Source: an uncultured Bacteroides sp. (GTDB lineage Bacteria > Bacteroidota > Bacteroidia > Bacteroidales > Bacteroidaceae). From it: 63,702 bases of DNA. The DNA is taken from assembly GCA_959606905.1 (NCBI GenBank), contig CAUHML010000013.1:1-63702 (forward strand). Direction: 5' to 3'. This document shows positions 36,342 to 46,280 of the stretch, piece after piece (position 1 is the stretch's first letter; every line of letters begins with the position of its first letter). A program made the position numbers and the translations under genes. The notes below the pieces were generated by a model that saw only the letters and a program-made list of their open reading frames with translations, ran no database searches and had not been told where the DNA came from.

Positions 36342-37772
36342 TTATTTTTCTAATTGAAGTTTTTTTATTCTTATCTGAGTTTCCAGTTCTTTTATCTCTT
36401 CACTTAATGAGACAGAACCCACTTTGTTTTCATTCTCTGCAACATCCGATTGGCGGTCAAACACCATCCGGCCTACAACAGAATCACCTTTCAACCATAT
36501 AGCACTGCTATATCGCTCCGAAACAATATTATACCCACCTTGCCATTGAACAAAAGCGTATTCTTTTATCCTCTTCTCACTATCCTGCAGAATAGGAACA
36601 AAGCTTTTTCCCTGTAATTGCCCCTCAGGAACCGGAACTTTACACAACTCACACAATGTGGGATAAATATCCACAAATTCTACAACTCCCCCAGCTTTTC
36701 CGCCTTTACAATGAGGCACACGGACAATCAATGGAGCACGGGTCGCATGATTCATCAGGTTATGTTTTCCCCAGAAACCATGTTCACCCAAATGCCAGCC
36801 ATGATCTCCTAATATCACTACTATCGTACTCTCTGCCAATCCCAAGCGTTCAAGTTCATCAAGTACTAAACCGATCTGCGCATCTATGTAACTCACACAT
36901 GCATAATAACCGTGTTTTGCCTCTCGCTGAAAAGCCTCATCCTTTGTTGTCGTAAATTTCCCATATCCACGAATCTCACCGGAGGAAGTAACCTGCTTCG
37001 GCAATGCTTTCGGTCGATAAGGATTCGATGCCAACTGAATCTTCTCCCTTTGATATAAATCCCAATATTTCTTAGGAGCATTGAACGGCAAATGTGGCTT
37101 CCAGAAGCCACATGCCAAGAAGAAAGGTACTTTCATCTCTTTCAATCTCCTTAAATCTGCAATCGTCTTCTGCGCTACTCTACCATCAATATAAGTTGTA
37201 TCCGAGACATCAGCCGATTCACAGAACGGTCCTCGCAAAGTCTTAGGGTGGATATAACGGGAAGACTCTTCGTTCTGCCACAATTCCCACTTATTATATT
37301 CAGCCCAATCCTTACCGTAACCATCAGGATATACTCTCCACGGATATTCTGACCAACTACGGGCATGATCGGTTATATTATGGAAAACTTTTCCATTGGA
37401 AATAACATAATATCCGTTTTTCTTAAAACACTCCGGAAGCGAAAGTGCCTTGGGACAATCTTTCTCTGCATTAGCATCGAAAGCAGTAAAACGTTCCGGA
37501 TAACAAGGATATACTCCTGTAAACAGACTCGCTCTGGAAGCCCCGCTCACAGGAATATTACAATATGCATTTTGAAAGACCGTAGCCTGCTCCGCCAATC
37601 TATCAATGTGAGGAGTCACAATATCCTCTATTCCGTAACACCCCAATTCAGGTCGCATATCATCAGCAATGATAAATAAAACATTCATCTTATCTTTCTT
37701 CTGTCCATAAACATGGGCAGAAGAGACTAAAGTAATCACACCTACAAAATAAAATGATTGAATGCTGCTCAT
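36342..37772 (-). CDS. S1-family sulfatase (iduronate-2-sulfatase-like), serine type
   Basis: 476 aa with signal peptide (MSSIQSFYFVGVITLVSSAHVYG). VLFIIADDMRPELGCYG gives the Asp-Asp metal ligands. The formylglycine motif is SGASRASLFTG with Ser76 as the residue to be oxidised and Arg80 conserved, so it needs an anSME-type radical maturase, not visible here. ILGDHGWHLGEHGFWGKHNL and WKPHLPFNAP are typical of iduronate-2-sulfatase-like S1 enzymes. The C-terminus ends in a short coiled coil (EEIKELETQIRIKKLQLEK). It removes sulfate from a PUL glycan in the periplasm. The sugar cannot be named; sulfated uronate or rhamnose would fit the neighbours. Confidence 0.93.
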   Translation of the reverse strand: MSSIQSFYFVGVITLVSSAHVYGQKKDKMNVLFIIADDMRPELGCYGIEDIVTPHIDRLAEQATVFQNAYCNIPVSGASRASLFTGVYPCYPERFTAFDANAEKDCPKALSLPECFKKNGYYVISNGKVFHNITDHARSWSEYPWRVYPDGYGKDWAEYNKWELWQNEESSRYIHPKTLRGPFCESADVSDTTYIDGRVAQKTIADLRRLKEMKVPFFLACGFWKPHLPFNAPKKYWDLYQREKIQLASNPYRPKALPKQVTSSGEIRGYGKFTTTKDEAFQREAKHGYYACVSYIDAQIGLVLDELERLGLAESTIVVILGDHGWHLGEHGFWGKHNLMNHATRAPLIVRVPHCKGGKAGGVVEFVDIYPTLCELCKVPVPEGQLQGKSFVPILQDSEKRIKEYAFVQWQGGYNIVSERYSSAIWLKGDSVVGRMVFDRQSDVAENENKVGSVSLSEEIKELETQIRIKKLQLEK

Positions 37773-37801
37773 AGCTATATCCTTTGGAATGTAAAACCAG
37801 A

Positions 37802-38776
37802 TTATTTAAAATTAACTCCCTCAAATGAGAATCTATTCTTAGCGTCAGTCTTATATTCTTTCAAATAAGGAGAATAAGTGTCCACTTTTACCTGTTTCTT
37901 TTTCACATCTATATCTACAATACGTAAAAAACCGGTTTGTCCTCTATTCGTTCCTTTCACTCCATCCTGAAAGTTAGCCAACATCTGATATACCTTATTA
38001 CCTTGTTCGCCTGTACTAACCAACGTCCCAACACCGCCATTCAAAACATGTCCACTAAAGACAAAGAGAATATTGGGATATTTGCTCACCAACTTATCCC
38101 ACATTTGCTCACCATTATTCACCGCATTCTCACCGGTATCCTTTCCCAAACCATATTTCTGCGGCAACCAACGGTCTCCTTCTCCCATACGCGTATCGTC
38201 TGAGTACATATACGCATGCGTATTAATAATCACCTTATGATGCGGATGTTTCTTCACAACCTCTCCCGCCCAATCAAGTACATTATTACGAGGCCCGAAT
38301 TCCAAACAAAGAATTAGCCATTTTATTCCGGCAGCTTTGAAAGTATACCATACATTATCCATTTTCCCTTCTTCAAACGCACCTCCGAAATTCTTCATCT
38401 TACTGTATTTTGCATAAGGAAAATAGTTATTAAACAATTGGGAATCTCTTTTATTCGAATTTTTTCCCAAATCGTGATTTCCCATAACAAAAGCATAAGG
38501 AACTTTATCATCCATCATATTCAAGGTAGAAGCTGCCACCGCCCACTCTTTATCAATATTGTGATCCGTCATATCCCCTTGCTGTAAAACAAAATCAATA
38601 CTATCTGCATGTTCCACCGCCCACTGGGTCTGCGATCTCAGAATGTCCGGGTAAAGTCGTGAATAAGTTTGTATGTCCGGCAATAAAACCAATCTGACCT
38701 GTTTCTGTGTACTGCAACTTGACAATACCAGAATTGTAGTAGCCAATAAAGCTGCCAATCTCAAATGTTTTTTCAT
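37802..38776 (-). CDS. calcineurin-like metallophosphoesterase lipoprotein
   Basis: 325 aa from the ATG at 38776; this start gives a lipobox (LVLSSC, Cys21), and the ATG at 38797 only adds 7 residues. Metal-binding motifs in order: LLPDIQTY (D-x-x in place of D-x-H), QGDMTDHN, VMGNHDLG, NTHAYMY and FSGHVLNGG. The first block has Gln where His is usual. A phosphatase encoded inside a glycan operon suggests phosphate removal from the glycan or from an intermediate. 29 bases separate it from the downstream sulfatase gene. Confidence 0.85.
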   Translation of the reverse strand: MKKHLRLAALLATTILVLSSCSTQKQVRLVLLPDIQTYSRLYPDILRSQTQWAVEHADSIDFVLQQGDMTDHNIDKEWAVAASTLNMMDDKVPYAFVMGNHDLGKNSNKRDSQLFNNYFPYAKYSKMKNFGGAFEEGKMDNVWYTFKAAGIKWLILCLEFGPRNNVLDWAGEVVKKHPHHKVIINTHAYMYSDDTRMGEGDRWLPQKYGLGKDTGENAVNNGEQMWDKLVSKYPNILFVFSGHVLNGGVGTLVSTGEQGNKVYQMLANFQDGVKGTNRGQTGFLRIVDIDVKKKQVKVDTYSPYLKEYKTDAKNRFSFEGVNFK

Positions 38777-38804
38777 AATATTTCTATTTTTATTCAACTC
38801 AGTT

Positions 38805-38847
38805 GAAGGTATGTTGTACTATTGTTACTTAAATAGAACATACCTTC
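38805..38847 (-). other. intercistronic hairpin
   Basis: 11-bp perfect stem GAAGGTATGTT (38805-38815) / AACATACCTTC (38837-38847) with a 21-nt loop between the DUF2264 and phosphoesterase genes, without T-run. Confidence 0.55.
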
Positions 38848-38858
38848 GAGATTTAATT

Positions 38859-40097
38859 CTAGTTTCTAATAGAACCATCTTTCTTTATATCACGACTTCC
38901 GCTCCATATTTTAACCGAAGACCATTTCTCAGGCTTGGCCGTCCAGAATTCATCATCCGCCTGTAAACCCAAAGGCAAGAAAATAAAAGTACACAAATAA
39001 TTACTGCCAGTAGATACATATCTGTCGGCAATCTCGGGCTGGTGCCCACAAAATCCCAGATTCAGCCATCCATCCTTATCAAATGTACCTTTGGCCAATT
39101 GTCTTTTCATAACCTTAGTTAGAGCGCAACGCACTTGTGCCGGTTTGATATGTTCAGGTAATAATTTCATCCAGGATACCTGAGCTAATACCTGAAAAGC
39201 CCCAAAACGATAGCCCATTGATCTTCCCAATACAGGATAGGTCCCTTCCGGAGATATCATCTTTTCTTGTTGATCAGCATAACGGATCAGGCGTTGTAAC
39301 TGTACGTCATAAAAATCAGCCCCTTCCACTTTATGCTCTTTCATGACCGCCAATACATCTATCAACATGGGTTGAATCACATAACTGTTGTAATAATCCA
39401 AATGAAAATTACGCCCGTCACCATACCAGCCATCTCCTTTATACCATTCTTTATGTCTCTTTAACGCATAATGAATTGGTTTCAAATCACATTCACCCGT
39501 AAACTCCAATAAGGCCGCTTCAATAGTAGCAGAGAACATCAACCAATTAGACTCTGAAGCCTTGATCCTGCGCGAAGCTTTCAATTCCTTAATAATTCTC
39601 TCTTGAGTCACTTTATCTAACTTCGGCCAAATCTGATCCTTAGAACGTAACAAGCCTTGTGCAAAAAAAGCAGCATCAACCAACGGCTGTCCTCCAGGCC
39701 CATCAAAACGCATATAATCAGGTGATTCCGGGTTTACAGCATTAGCAATAGATTTCACCACTAAATTGGTATATTTAGCACGAAGCTGACCTTCTTCCGT
39801 ATCATCAGGAGGTAAATTCAACCATGCAGAAATACCATCAAATGAACGTCCTAAAGCTTCCAAATGCGTCACATTCTTTCTTGTATTGCCATTGTTTAAT
39901 CCATCAAAGGTTTCAACAGGCATGTTTTTCCTCAAAGTATTCTGACTCAAATTGGTATATAGCGGATCAATAATCTTGATCATTGTTTTCACCCAATACT
40001 CACGATCCTTACTTTTCTTTGCAAAAGCATTCCCCCCATTTACCAAAAGAGAAAATACTAGAAAAAAGAAGAATATTCTATGATTTTTATTATTCAT
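38859..40097 (-). CDS. DUF2264 family secreted protein
   Basis: 412 aa with signal peptide (IFFFFLVFSLLVNGGNAFA). Conserved DUF2264 segments: LEALGRSFDGISAWLNLPPDD, YMRFDGPGGQPLVDAAFFAQGLLRS, SNWLMFSATIEAALLEF, WYGDGRNFHLDYYNSYVIQPML, QVSWMKLLPE. The helical repeat pattern fits an (alpha/alpha) toroid. The family recurs in PULs for rhamnogalacturonan and other uronate-containing glycans, but I know of no firmly established activity. It follows susD after 68 bp, separated by a hairpin. Confidence 0.85.
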   Translation of the reverse strand: MNNKNHRIFFFFLVFSLLVNGGNAFAKKSKDREYWVKTMIKIIDPLYTNLSQNTLRKNMPVETFDGLNNGNTRKNVTHLEALGRSFDGISAWLNLPPDDTEEGQLRAKYTNLVVKSIANAVNPESPDYMRFDGPGGQPLVDAAFFAQGLLRSKDQIWPKLDKVTQERIIKELKASRRIKASESNWLMFSATIEAALLEFTGECDLKPIHYALKRHKEWYKGDGWYGDGRNFHLDYYNSYVIQPMLIDVLAVMKEHKVEGADFYDVQLQRLIRYADQQEKMISPEGTYPVLGRSMGYRFGAFQVLAQVSWMKLLPEHIKPAQVRCALTKVMKRQLAKGTFDKDGWLNLGFCGHQPEIADRYVSTGSNYLCTFIFLPLGLQADDEFWTAKPEKWSSVKIWSGSRDIKKDGSIRN

Positions 40098-40115
40098 AAT
40101 TTTATAATTATTAGT

Positions 40116-40150
40116 TCTCAGTATCTTCAGTCACACCAAAGATACTGAGA
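40116..40150 (-). other. hairpin downstream of susD (operon 1)
   Basis: Perfect 10-bp stem TCTCAGTATC (40116-40125) / GATACTGAGA (40141-40150), 15-nt loop, no T-run on the minus strand. It parallels the hairpin behind the ECF-PUL susD (5176-5217). Confidence 0.6.
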
Positions 40151-40165
40151 TTTTATCTAAATAAA

Positions 40166-42016
40166 TTAATTAGCTTCTATTGTTTCCAAAGGAGGAATAT
40201 TATTTTCAGATCCTGCATATCCCTTATTCTGATTAATATGCCCTTTAGTATTAGAATTAATCGTAGATGCAGGAATAGGCCATAAGACATGATACGGACT
40301 CATTGTAAATTCCACATTAGAAATAGTTTTAACTCCTTTATTATAAAAATCGGTGGACTCCATAATTCTATCATAAAAGAAATTATCTTCTGAGAAATTA
40401 TCCATTTTATAGACCTTACCAGTATAAGAGGGTTTTCCCGTTTGTGCAAATATATAAGCAATACGAGTCAACTCTGTTTTTCTAGGTTCTTCATAATATA
40501 ACTCTCTCGCACGTTCATCCAAAATTGTTCCAATATTCATATCAGATGCCGCCAAATCACCTGCACCCGCTCTATTTCTTACTTCATTCACATCATCTGC
40601 CGCTTTCTGCAAACTAGCAGCATCGCCTTTCCAACAATAAGCCTCTGCACGCAACAAATAGGTTTCCGCCAAACGATATACATACCAGTCTGTATTACCG
40701 CCTTCCGGTTGATCTACTCTGTCCGGATCCGGTATAAATAATTTGTAATGCGGCCAACCAAACCAACTACGAATTGTATCTTTACACAACAGCTGTCCAG
40801 TCTCTCCATAAAGCTGTAAAGGTTTGCCATAATATTTATTTTTCCCCTCCAACTTAGGTTCATTATATACTAAATCCTCCATATTCATCCAATTTCCTTT
40901 TGCATGACGCAAATCATTCGGATCATCCCAAATATACTGGGTAGAATAAGCTGTTCCCCGACAGCGTCCGATTCCACGTCCATACTTTTTAACTAGTGAA
41001 ATTTTAACTGTTCCTGTCGGATCCTTTTTGTCTGTTACTCCCTGTTTACCATCAGGAGTCAATATAGCATTCTTCGTATTTCCATAATAAGGCACTGCAT
41101 TTCTCATCGTTCTGATTCCATCGCCTTGGCTTCCTTCTACAAGGTATCTGTCAATAACCAACAAGATAGTCTCTTTATTTTCTGCCAATGCCTTATTTTC
41201 AGGGCGATGTAAATCCCAAATCACATTTTTAGTAGCATCAGCTTTTTCTGCTCCGAATCTATTTTTCATCAATTCATAACGCGGATCACTTATTACAGCC
41301 GTAGCTGCTGTTATGGCTTCATCAAACAAACCGGCAGCCAAATATAACTTTGCCAACAAATGATAGCCTGCCGCACGTGGAGCTTTTCCTCTATCAACCA
41401 CCTCAGGCATCCATTGACAAGCAAACTTCATATCATCGATCATTTTATTTAAAATAACCTCACGCTTTGTTGTATAGAAGTCGAGTTTCGCCTCTGTAAA
41501 TTCTTTCAATAGTAAAGGCACATCACCAAATTGATTTATCAAACGATAATAGTGATAAGCTCTAAAGAAATAAGCAGTAGCCAATATCTCGTTCTTCTCC
41601 TGTTCAGACGAGTAAGTTGCTTCATCAATACGTGTAATCACAGTATTAGCATACCTAATATTATCATACGCTTCATTCCAATACCAACCTACTCTATTGG
41701 CATTAGGACTATTCAAATTTTTATCAGGCGTAATAACCGCATTTAGATCTTGAGCAACACTTGTTTTGTCCGTAGTTCCTTCAATAGCTACCTCAGAAAA
41801 AATATGTTCGGTAATAATGGCAGGTCCATCTCCATAAAACTCCGCTTTAATCCTTTTCTCACAAGTACCAAGTGCAGCCCACATACCTTTAGCATCTACC
41901 AGAGTATTCTCCGGAGAATAAAATGAAAGAGGTTTAGGTTCCAACCAGCTGTCCCCACAACTCGAAAGAGTTATCGCAACAGATCCTATTATCACTAATT
42001 TACTAATATTATTCAT
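40166..42016 (-). CDS. SusD/RagB-family lipoprotein (HTCS PUL, pair 1)
   Basis: 616 aa. Lipoprotein signal with Cys20 ([18 protein letters not shown]). SusD core motifs: [25 protein letters not shown] (TPR region) and the C-terminal [47 protein letters not shown]. It caps the SusC encoded 22 bases upstream and helps capture oligosaccharides. It is clearly from a different SusD lineage than the one at 50306, so the locus may import two oligosaccharide types. Confidence 0.94.
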   Translation of the reverse strand: MNNISKLVIIGSVAITLSSCGDSWLEPKPLSFYSPENTLVDAKGMWAALGTCEKRIKAEFYGDGPAIITEHIFSEVAIEGTTDKTSVAQDLNAVITPDKNLNSPNANRVGWYWNEAYDNIRYANTVITRIDEATYSSEQEKNEILATAYFFRAYHYYRLINQFGDVPLLLKEFTEAKLDFYTTKREVILNKMIDDMKFACQWMPEVVDRGKAPRAAGYHLLAKLYLAAGLFDEAITAATAVISDPRYELMKNRFGAEKADATKNVIWDLHRPENKALAENKETILLVIDRYLVEGSQGDGIRTMRNAVPYYGNTKNAILTPDGKQGVTDKKDPTGTVKISLVKKYGRGIGRCRGTAYSTQYIWDDPNDLRHAKGNWMNMEDLVYNEPKLEGKNKYYGKPLQLYGETGQLLCKDTIRSWFGWPHYKLFIPDPDRVDQPEGGNTDWYVYRLAETYLLRAEAYCWKGDAASLQKAADDVNEVRNRAGAGDLAASDMNIGTILDERARELYYEEPRKTELTRIAYIFAQTGKPSYTGKVYKMDNFSEDNFFYDRIMESTDFYNKGVKTISNVEFTMSPYHVLWPIPASTINSNTKGHINQNKGYAGSENNIPPLETIEAN

Positions 42017-42038
42017 AACATTGATTCTTAAAAGTTAA

Positions 42039-45000
42039 TTACATAGTCACATTAATACCAAAAGTATACGTACGAGGAGTAGGACTACTATTTTCCGGAT
42101 CCCAAAGTTTAAAATCCGGAGCCCAAACCGCTACATTTCTTACATTAGCATAAACTCTCAATGAGCCTAATCCCAATTTAGTAATCCAACGTGATGGAAC
42201 ATTGTATCCGACAGATATATTATCTAATCGAATAAATGATTTTTTCCGATATACAGAAAAACTGTTTCCTCCTGTACTGGAATCAATTCTTGCCCACTCA
42301 TTTGTCGGATTTTCCGGAGTCCAGTATGGTAACTTGTAAGCATTCTGTCTATCATTATATACCGTGGTTCCACTATGCTTAGCTACATCATATGTACCTT
42401 TATGCCCCCAAAGAGAATACAACATGAAAGAAACATCTATATTCTTATATATCTTAAAATCATTGCGCAATGTCCATGTAAATTTCGGACTAGTTGTCCC
42501 TTGGAATACTTTATCCTCATCTGTATACTGTCCGTTTCCATCAACATCCCTCAACTTAAAATCACCAGGAGCTACACCATACTTCTTTGCTTCTTCCGCT
42601 TCATCCTGTTGCCAGACTCCAATAACTTCCAATCCCCATATTTCATCCAAAGACTTACCTATAAACCATTTATTCTTGATATCGTCAGCCTCTTTCTGTC
42701 CTACTACGTTCCCATTCTCATCTAAAACATCAACCATATCTCCGTACAGGTGAACAATCTTATTTCTGTTCAAAGTAAAATTGAATGTTGAACTCCATGC
42801 AAAATTCTTTGTATCAATATTCTTCGATGTCAGGCTAAGTTCAATACCTTTATTCTCTACTTCACCTAAATTAGACATCACTGAACTGAATCCGATCAAT
42901 TCGGGTAATGTACGTTCAATAAGAAGGTCTTTCGTGTTAGCTTTATAAATATCGATATTTCCTTTTAACCGTTCATTAAATATAGAAAAATCCAATCCTA
43001 AGTTGAATGAAGCCGTACGTTCCCATTTTAATTCTTTATTAGCCAAAGAATTCACATAAAGATAGGATCCATTATAAACCTTTCCATCCGGACTTACATA
43101 CATATATTTACTATTACCCATTCTGGCTAAAGCTCTATAAACCCCAATGTCTCTATTACCATTTAATCCCCATGAGAACCTTAGCTTTCCATAGTCCAAC
43201 CAATTTAACTTCTTCAAAAAAGGTTCATCAGAGAATACCCATCCGACAGCAACTGAGGGGAATACCGCCCGAGGATTTTTTTGTCCAAACGCAGAATAGC
43301 CATCTCTCCGAACCGTACCGGTAATCATATAACGGTTGTCATACGAATAAAATAAACGTGCCATCAATGCATCACCGGTTCTATATTCATCATTACTACT
43401 AATTGTAGGCAATATTCCACCTTTCATATAATGATATCCAAGATCATCATTCGGATCAAATCCTTCATTATTCATTTCATCACTCCATCTTTGAAACTTC
43501 TCCGCATTAAATAAGAAAGTGAAATCCACGTCATGTACTTTGGCGAAAGTTTGTTTCCACTTTACTATATTGTCAAGTTGCCATAGAAAATCATTTCTAA
43601 AAGTTCGTGAAGCAGAACCCCCAAAATCTTTCCAGCTTGGATGTTCCGAAGATTTATGTACATAATCTGTAGCCCACTCATATCGTGGAGAGAAATTCAT
43701 CTGATAAGATATATTAAAAGGTAAAGATACCTTAGCATAGATATTAGCATTCAAATTATTTATCACATTTCTCTTATCTGTATAATAAGAATCGATCAAA
43801 GGATGCTTCGCTGACGTGTCATCTCCCGGATTCAACTTCATTGTTCCATCTTCATTAGTAGGACTTCCATATGGAGTCAGCTTCTGATACTGAACCCAAT
43901 CCGCTCCGATAGCACTGGCATCACGTTGTACAAATTGCGCATTTAATCCCACAGTCAGAAACTTATTTATTTTGGCATCCAGATTTAAACGAGTCTTAAA
44001 TGATTTATATCCGTTATTTACAATAATGCCCTCATTGTCTGTCCATCCCATAGACCAATAATAATTTACCCCTTTTGTCTTTCCCGAAATACTTGCATTA
44101 TAATCCTGACGAAGACCATTCTGAAAAACCATATCGGCCCAATCTACAGATTTACCATCCAAATAATTCTGTATTTCCAAGTTCTTAAAGCCAATTCGAC
44201 GCAACCAAGTCTCTACAGGATCTCCCGTCGAATTATCATATTTCATCCAATCTTCAATAGAAACATCTGCGGGTAATTTACGAGGGTCATTAAACTCATA
44301 AGGTCTATGGTTCGGATTTGCACTATTAAAGACATCCGTCCTCCAAGCAGTAAACTCATCTCCCTGATATACCTCAGGAACTATAGCCTGAGTAGCTACA
44401 CCTATAGAAGCATCAAAACTAATTGTCGGTTTTTCACTTTTACCCATCTTTGTAGTGATGATAATAACTCCACTAGCAGAACGCGCTCCGTAAATAGCAG
44501 CAGAACTAGCATCCTTCAACACATCAATTTGTTCTATATCATTCGGATTTATATCGGCCAAGTCACCCGGATATATAACCCCATCCAATACAATCAACGG
44601 ATCAGTTCCAGCATTAATTGAGTTCTTTCCACGAATCAAAAGACTTCCACCCGGTTTGGGACCTGCACTAAAACCAACACTCAATCCCGGAACATTCGCT
44701 CTTAATAAGTCTTGCATGGAGGAAGGACTTTCATTTTCCAACTGCGCAGACTTTACTTGCATTACTGCACCTGTCAAGTCTCTTTTGCGAGCACTACCAT
44801 AACCAATCACAACTACTTCATTCAATGTTTCTGAATCTTCTGCCAGACGAATTACAAAATCGCGTTTGTCTTTGACAGGAATTTCTTGCTGAGCAAATCC
44901 TATATATGATACTACAAGGGTAGCTCCGGAAGAAACATTTAAAGTAAAAAATCCGTCAAAATCAGAAATAACTCCATTCGTTGTACCTTTCTCCATTATA

Positions 45001-45125
45001 TTAGCCCCAATAACAGGCTCATTATGTTCATCAGTTATCTTACCTTTCACTGTTACTTTTTGTTGAGCGGACAGTTGAACGGTAAACAACAGAAAAGCGA
45101 TTAACCATAAGATTCTCACTTTCAT
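42039..45125 (-). CDS. SusC/RagA-type TonB-dependent transporter (HTCS PUL, pair 1)
   Basis: About 1028 aa from the ATG at 45125 (MKVRILWLIAFLLFTVQLSAQ); an ATG at 45143 would add six residues. No STN domain: the signal peptide runs straight into the carboxypeptidase-regulatory domain (VKGKITDEHNEPVIGANIMEKGTTNG). The plug follows (LNEVVVIGYGSARKRDLTGAV, IVLDGVIYPGDL, LKDASSAAIYGARSASGVI), then the barrel ending TYTFGINVTM. It lies 29 bases behind GH105 and 22 ahead of its susD. Confidence 0.94.
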   Translation of the reverse strand: MKVRILWLIAFLLFTVQLSAQQKVTVKGKITDEHNEPVIGANIMEKGTTNGVISDFDGFFTLNVSSGATLVVSYIGFAQQEIPVKDKRDFVIRLAEDSETLNEVVVIGYGSARKRDLTGAVMQVKSAQLENESPSSMQDLLRANVPGLSVGFSAGPKPGGSLLIRGKNSINAGTDPLIVLDGVIYPGDLADINPNDIEQIDVLKDASSAAIYGARSASGVIIITTKMGKSEKPTISFDASIGVATQAIVPEVYQGDEFTAWRTDVFNSANPNHRPYEFNDPRKLPADVSIEDWMKYDNSTGDPVETWLRRIGFKNLEIQNYLDGKSVDWADMVFQNGLRQDYNASISGKTKGVNYYWSMGWTDNEGIIVNNGYKSFKTRLNLDAKINKFLTVGLNAQFVQRDASAIGADWVQYQKLTPYGSPTNEDGTMKLNPGDDTSAKHPLIDSYYTDKRNVINNLNANIYAKVSLPFNISYQMNFSPRYEWATDYVHKSSEHPSWKDFGGSASRTFRNDFLWQLDNIVKWKQTFAKVHDVDFTFLFNAEKFQRWSDEMNNEGFDPNDDLGYHYMKGGILPTISSNDEYRTGDALMARLFYSYDNRYMITGTVRRDGYSAFGQKNPRAVFPSVAVGWVFSDEPFLKKLNWLDYGKLRFSWGLNGNRDIGVYRALARMGNSKYMYVSPDGKVYNGSYLYVNSLANKELKWERTASFNLGLDFSIFNERLKGNIDIYKANTKDLLIERTLPELIGFSSVMSNLGEVENKGIELSLTSKNIDTKNFAWSSTFNFTLNRNKIVHLYGDMVDVLDENGNVVGQKEADDIKNKWFIGKSLDEIWGLEVIGVWQQDEAEEAKKYGVAPGDFKLRDVDGNGQYTDEDKVFQGTTSPKFTWTLRNDFKIYKNIDVSFMLYSLWGHKGTYDVAKHSGTTVYNDRQNAYKLPYWTPENPTNEWARIDSSTGGNSFSVYRKKSFIRLDNISVGYNVPSRWITKLGLGSLRVYANVRNVAVWAPDFKLWDPENSSPTPRTYTFGINVTM

Positions 45126-45172
45126 AAAACAATGTCTTTCCATTTCGTATAAGTTTAATTATTATTAAAAGG

Positions 45173-46255
45173 CTATTTCATTTTCAACATCTCAATTCCT
45201 GCCATCAAGAATGCTCCAACCCCATATACCTCAGTCATATTCTGAGTCACTTGTTCAGGAGCAGCACTAACCGGTTGGACATATCCAAGCATGCCATCGT
45301 CATGAACATAGCTTTTCAAAGCCTTCCAACCCTTACGAGCAGCTTTTTTATATTTTCTATCTTTCAAAATTCCTTGATTCACTCCCCAGCCCAAACCATA
45401 AACAAAAAATCCGGAAGCACTATTTTCAGGGGAAGGATATGAATCCGGATCAAGCATACTGGCATGCCAAGAACCATTCTTATCCTGACACTGAACTATA
45501 GCGGAAGCCATTTCTTTATAAATGTTCAGATAATAATCATAAGTAGGATGATCTTTAGGCAAAGTTTGCAACAACAAAGGTATTCCTGCAAACACCCAAC
45601 CATTACCTCTTCCCCAAAATACCTTCTCGCCATTCTTCTCTCTTTTGGGAATATATCTTCTATCACGATAGTATAACTTAGCATCCGCATCATATAAAGA
45701 ATCTGTAGCTTCTTTAAATTCCCTATCCATAAAAGCCAAATAGTTTTTCTCCGGATAGAGCTTATTCAACAACCCGTATACCGGCGGAGCCATAAATAAC
45801 GCATCACACCATGACCAACGTTCCGACCAATTCTTTGCTCCGAGCCACAAACGGGCCTTCGAAGGTTTAGCAACAACAGAATCTACACGGGCAATTGTAG
45901 GCTGAATCATTGCAGGATCATGGTATTTCTCATACATACGAATATACATCTGTGCTATAACAAGATCGTCCGCATGATAGAGACGTTTTAAGAACCCCCA
46001 ATGATGCTTCTTCCCTATCTGCATCAGAAAATCATAATAACGGGAGTCTTGAGTATAATCTGCCCATTCTACCATCCCCCGGAACAAGACTCCGTTTGTC
46101 CACGCCAAATCATGATGTTTAACTTTTGACTGATGATTTACCTGCCACATGGCAACTTTATCAATTAACACACGATCTTGTCCCTTCTTACTTTTCGCTT
46201 CTACTGTAGAGAATATCGAAAAAAGACTAAAAACCAAAATAAGTATTTTTCTCAT
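45173..46255 (-). CDS. GH105 unsaturated rhamnogalacturonyl/glucuronyl hydrolase
   Basis: 360 aa with signal peptide (ILILVFSLFSIFSTVEA). YteR-type toroid: LYHADDLVIAQMYI (~93-106), the catalytic Asp151 in WSWCDALFMAPPVY, then VFWGRGNGWVFAGI and ENSASGFFVYGLGWGVN. GH105 enzymes hydrate unsaturated galacturonate linked to rhamnose, or unsaturated glucuronate in arabinogalactan and ulvan products. Together with GH106 in the same operon this suggests a rhamnose-uronate repeat or cap. It is 25 bases after GH2 and 29 before susC. Confidence 0.92.
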   Translation of the reverse strand: MRKILILVFSLFSIFSTVEAKSKKGQDRVLIDKVAMWQVNHQSKVKHHDLAWTNGVLFRGMVEWADYTQDSRYYDFLMQIGKKHHWGFLKRLYHADDLVIAQMYIRMYEKYHDPAMIQPTIARVDSVVAKPSKARLWLGAKNWSERWSWCDALFMAPPVYGLLNKLYPEKNYLAFMDREFKEATDSLYDADAKLYYRDRRYIPKREKNGEKVFWGRGNGWVFAGIPLLLQTLPKDHPTYDYYLNIYKEMASAIVQCQDKNGSWHASMLDPDSYPSPENSASGFFVYGLGWGVNQGILKDRKYKKAARKGWKALKSYVHDDGMLGYVQPVSAAPEQVTQNMTEVYGVGAFLMAGIEMLKMK

Positions 46256-46280
46256 GGTAAATATAAAATCTCTATATTTG

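Noticed and set aside
37530..37570. Cys-type sulfatase using the Cys at residue 71
   Set aside because: The motif register (x-x-A-S-R-A-S-L-F-T-G) puts Ser76, not Cys71, at the formylglycine position.
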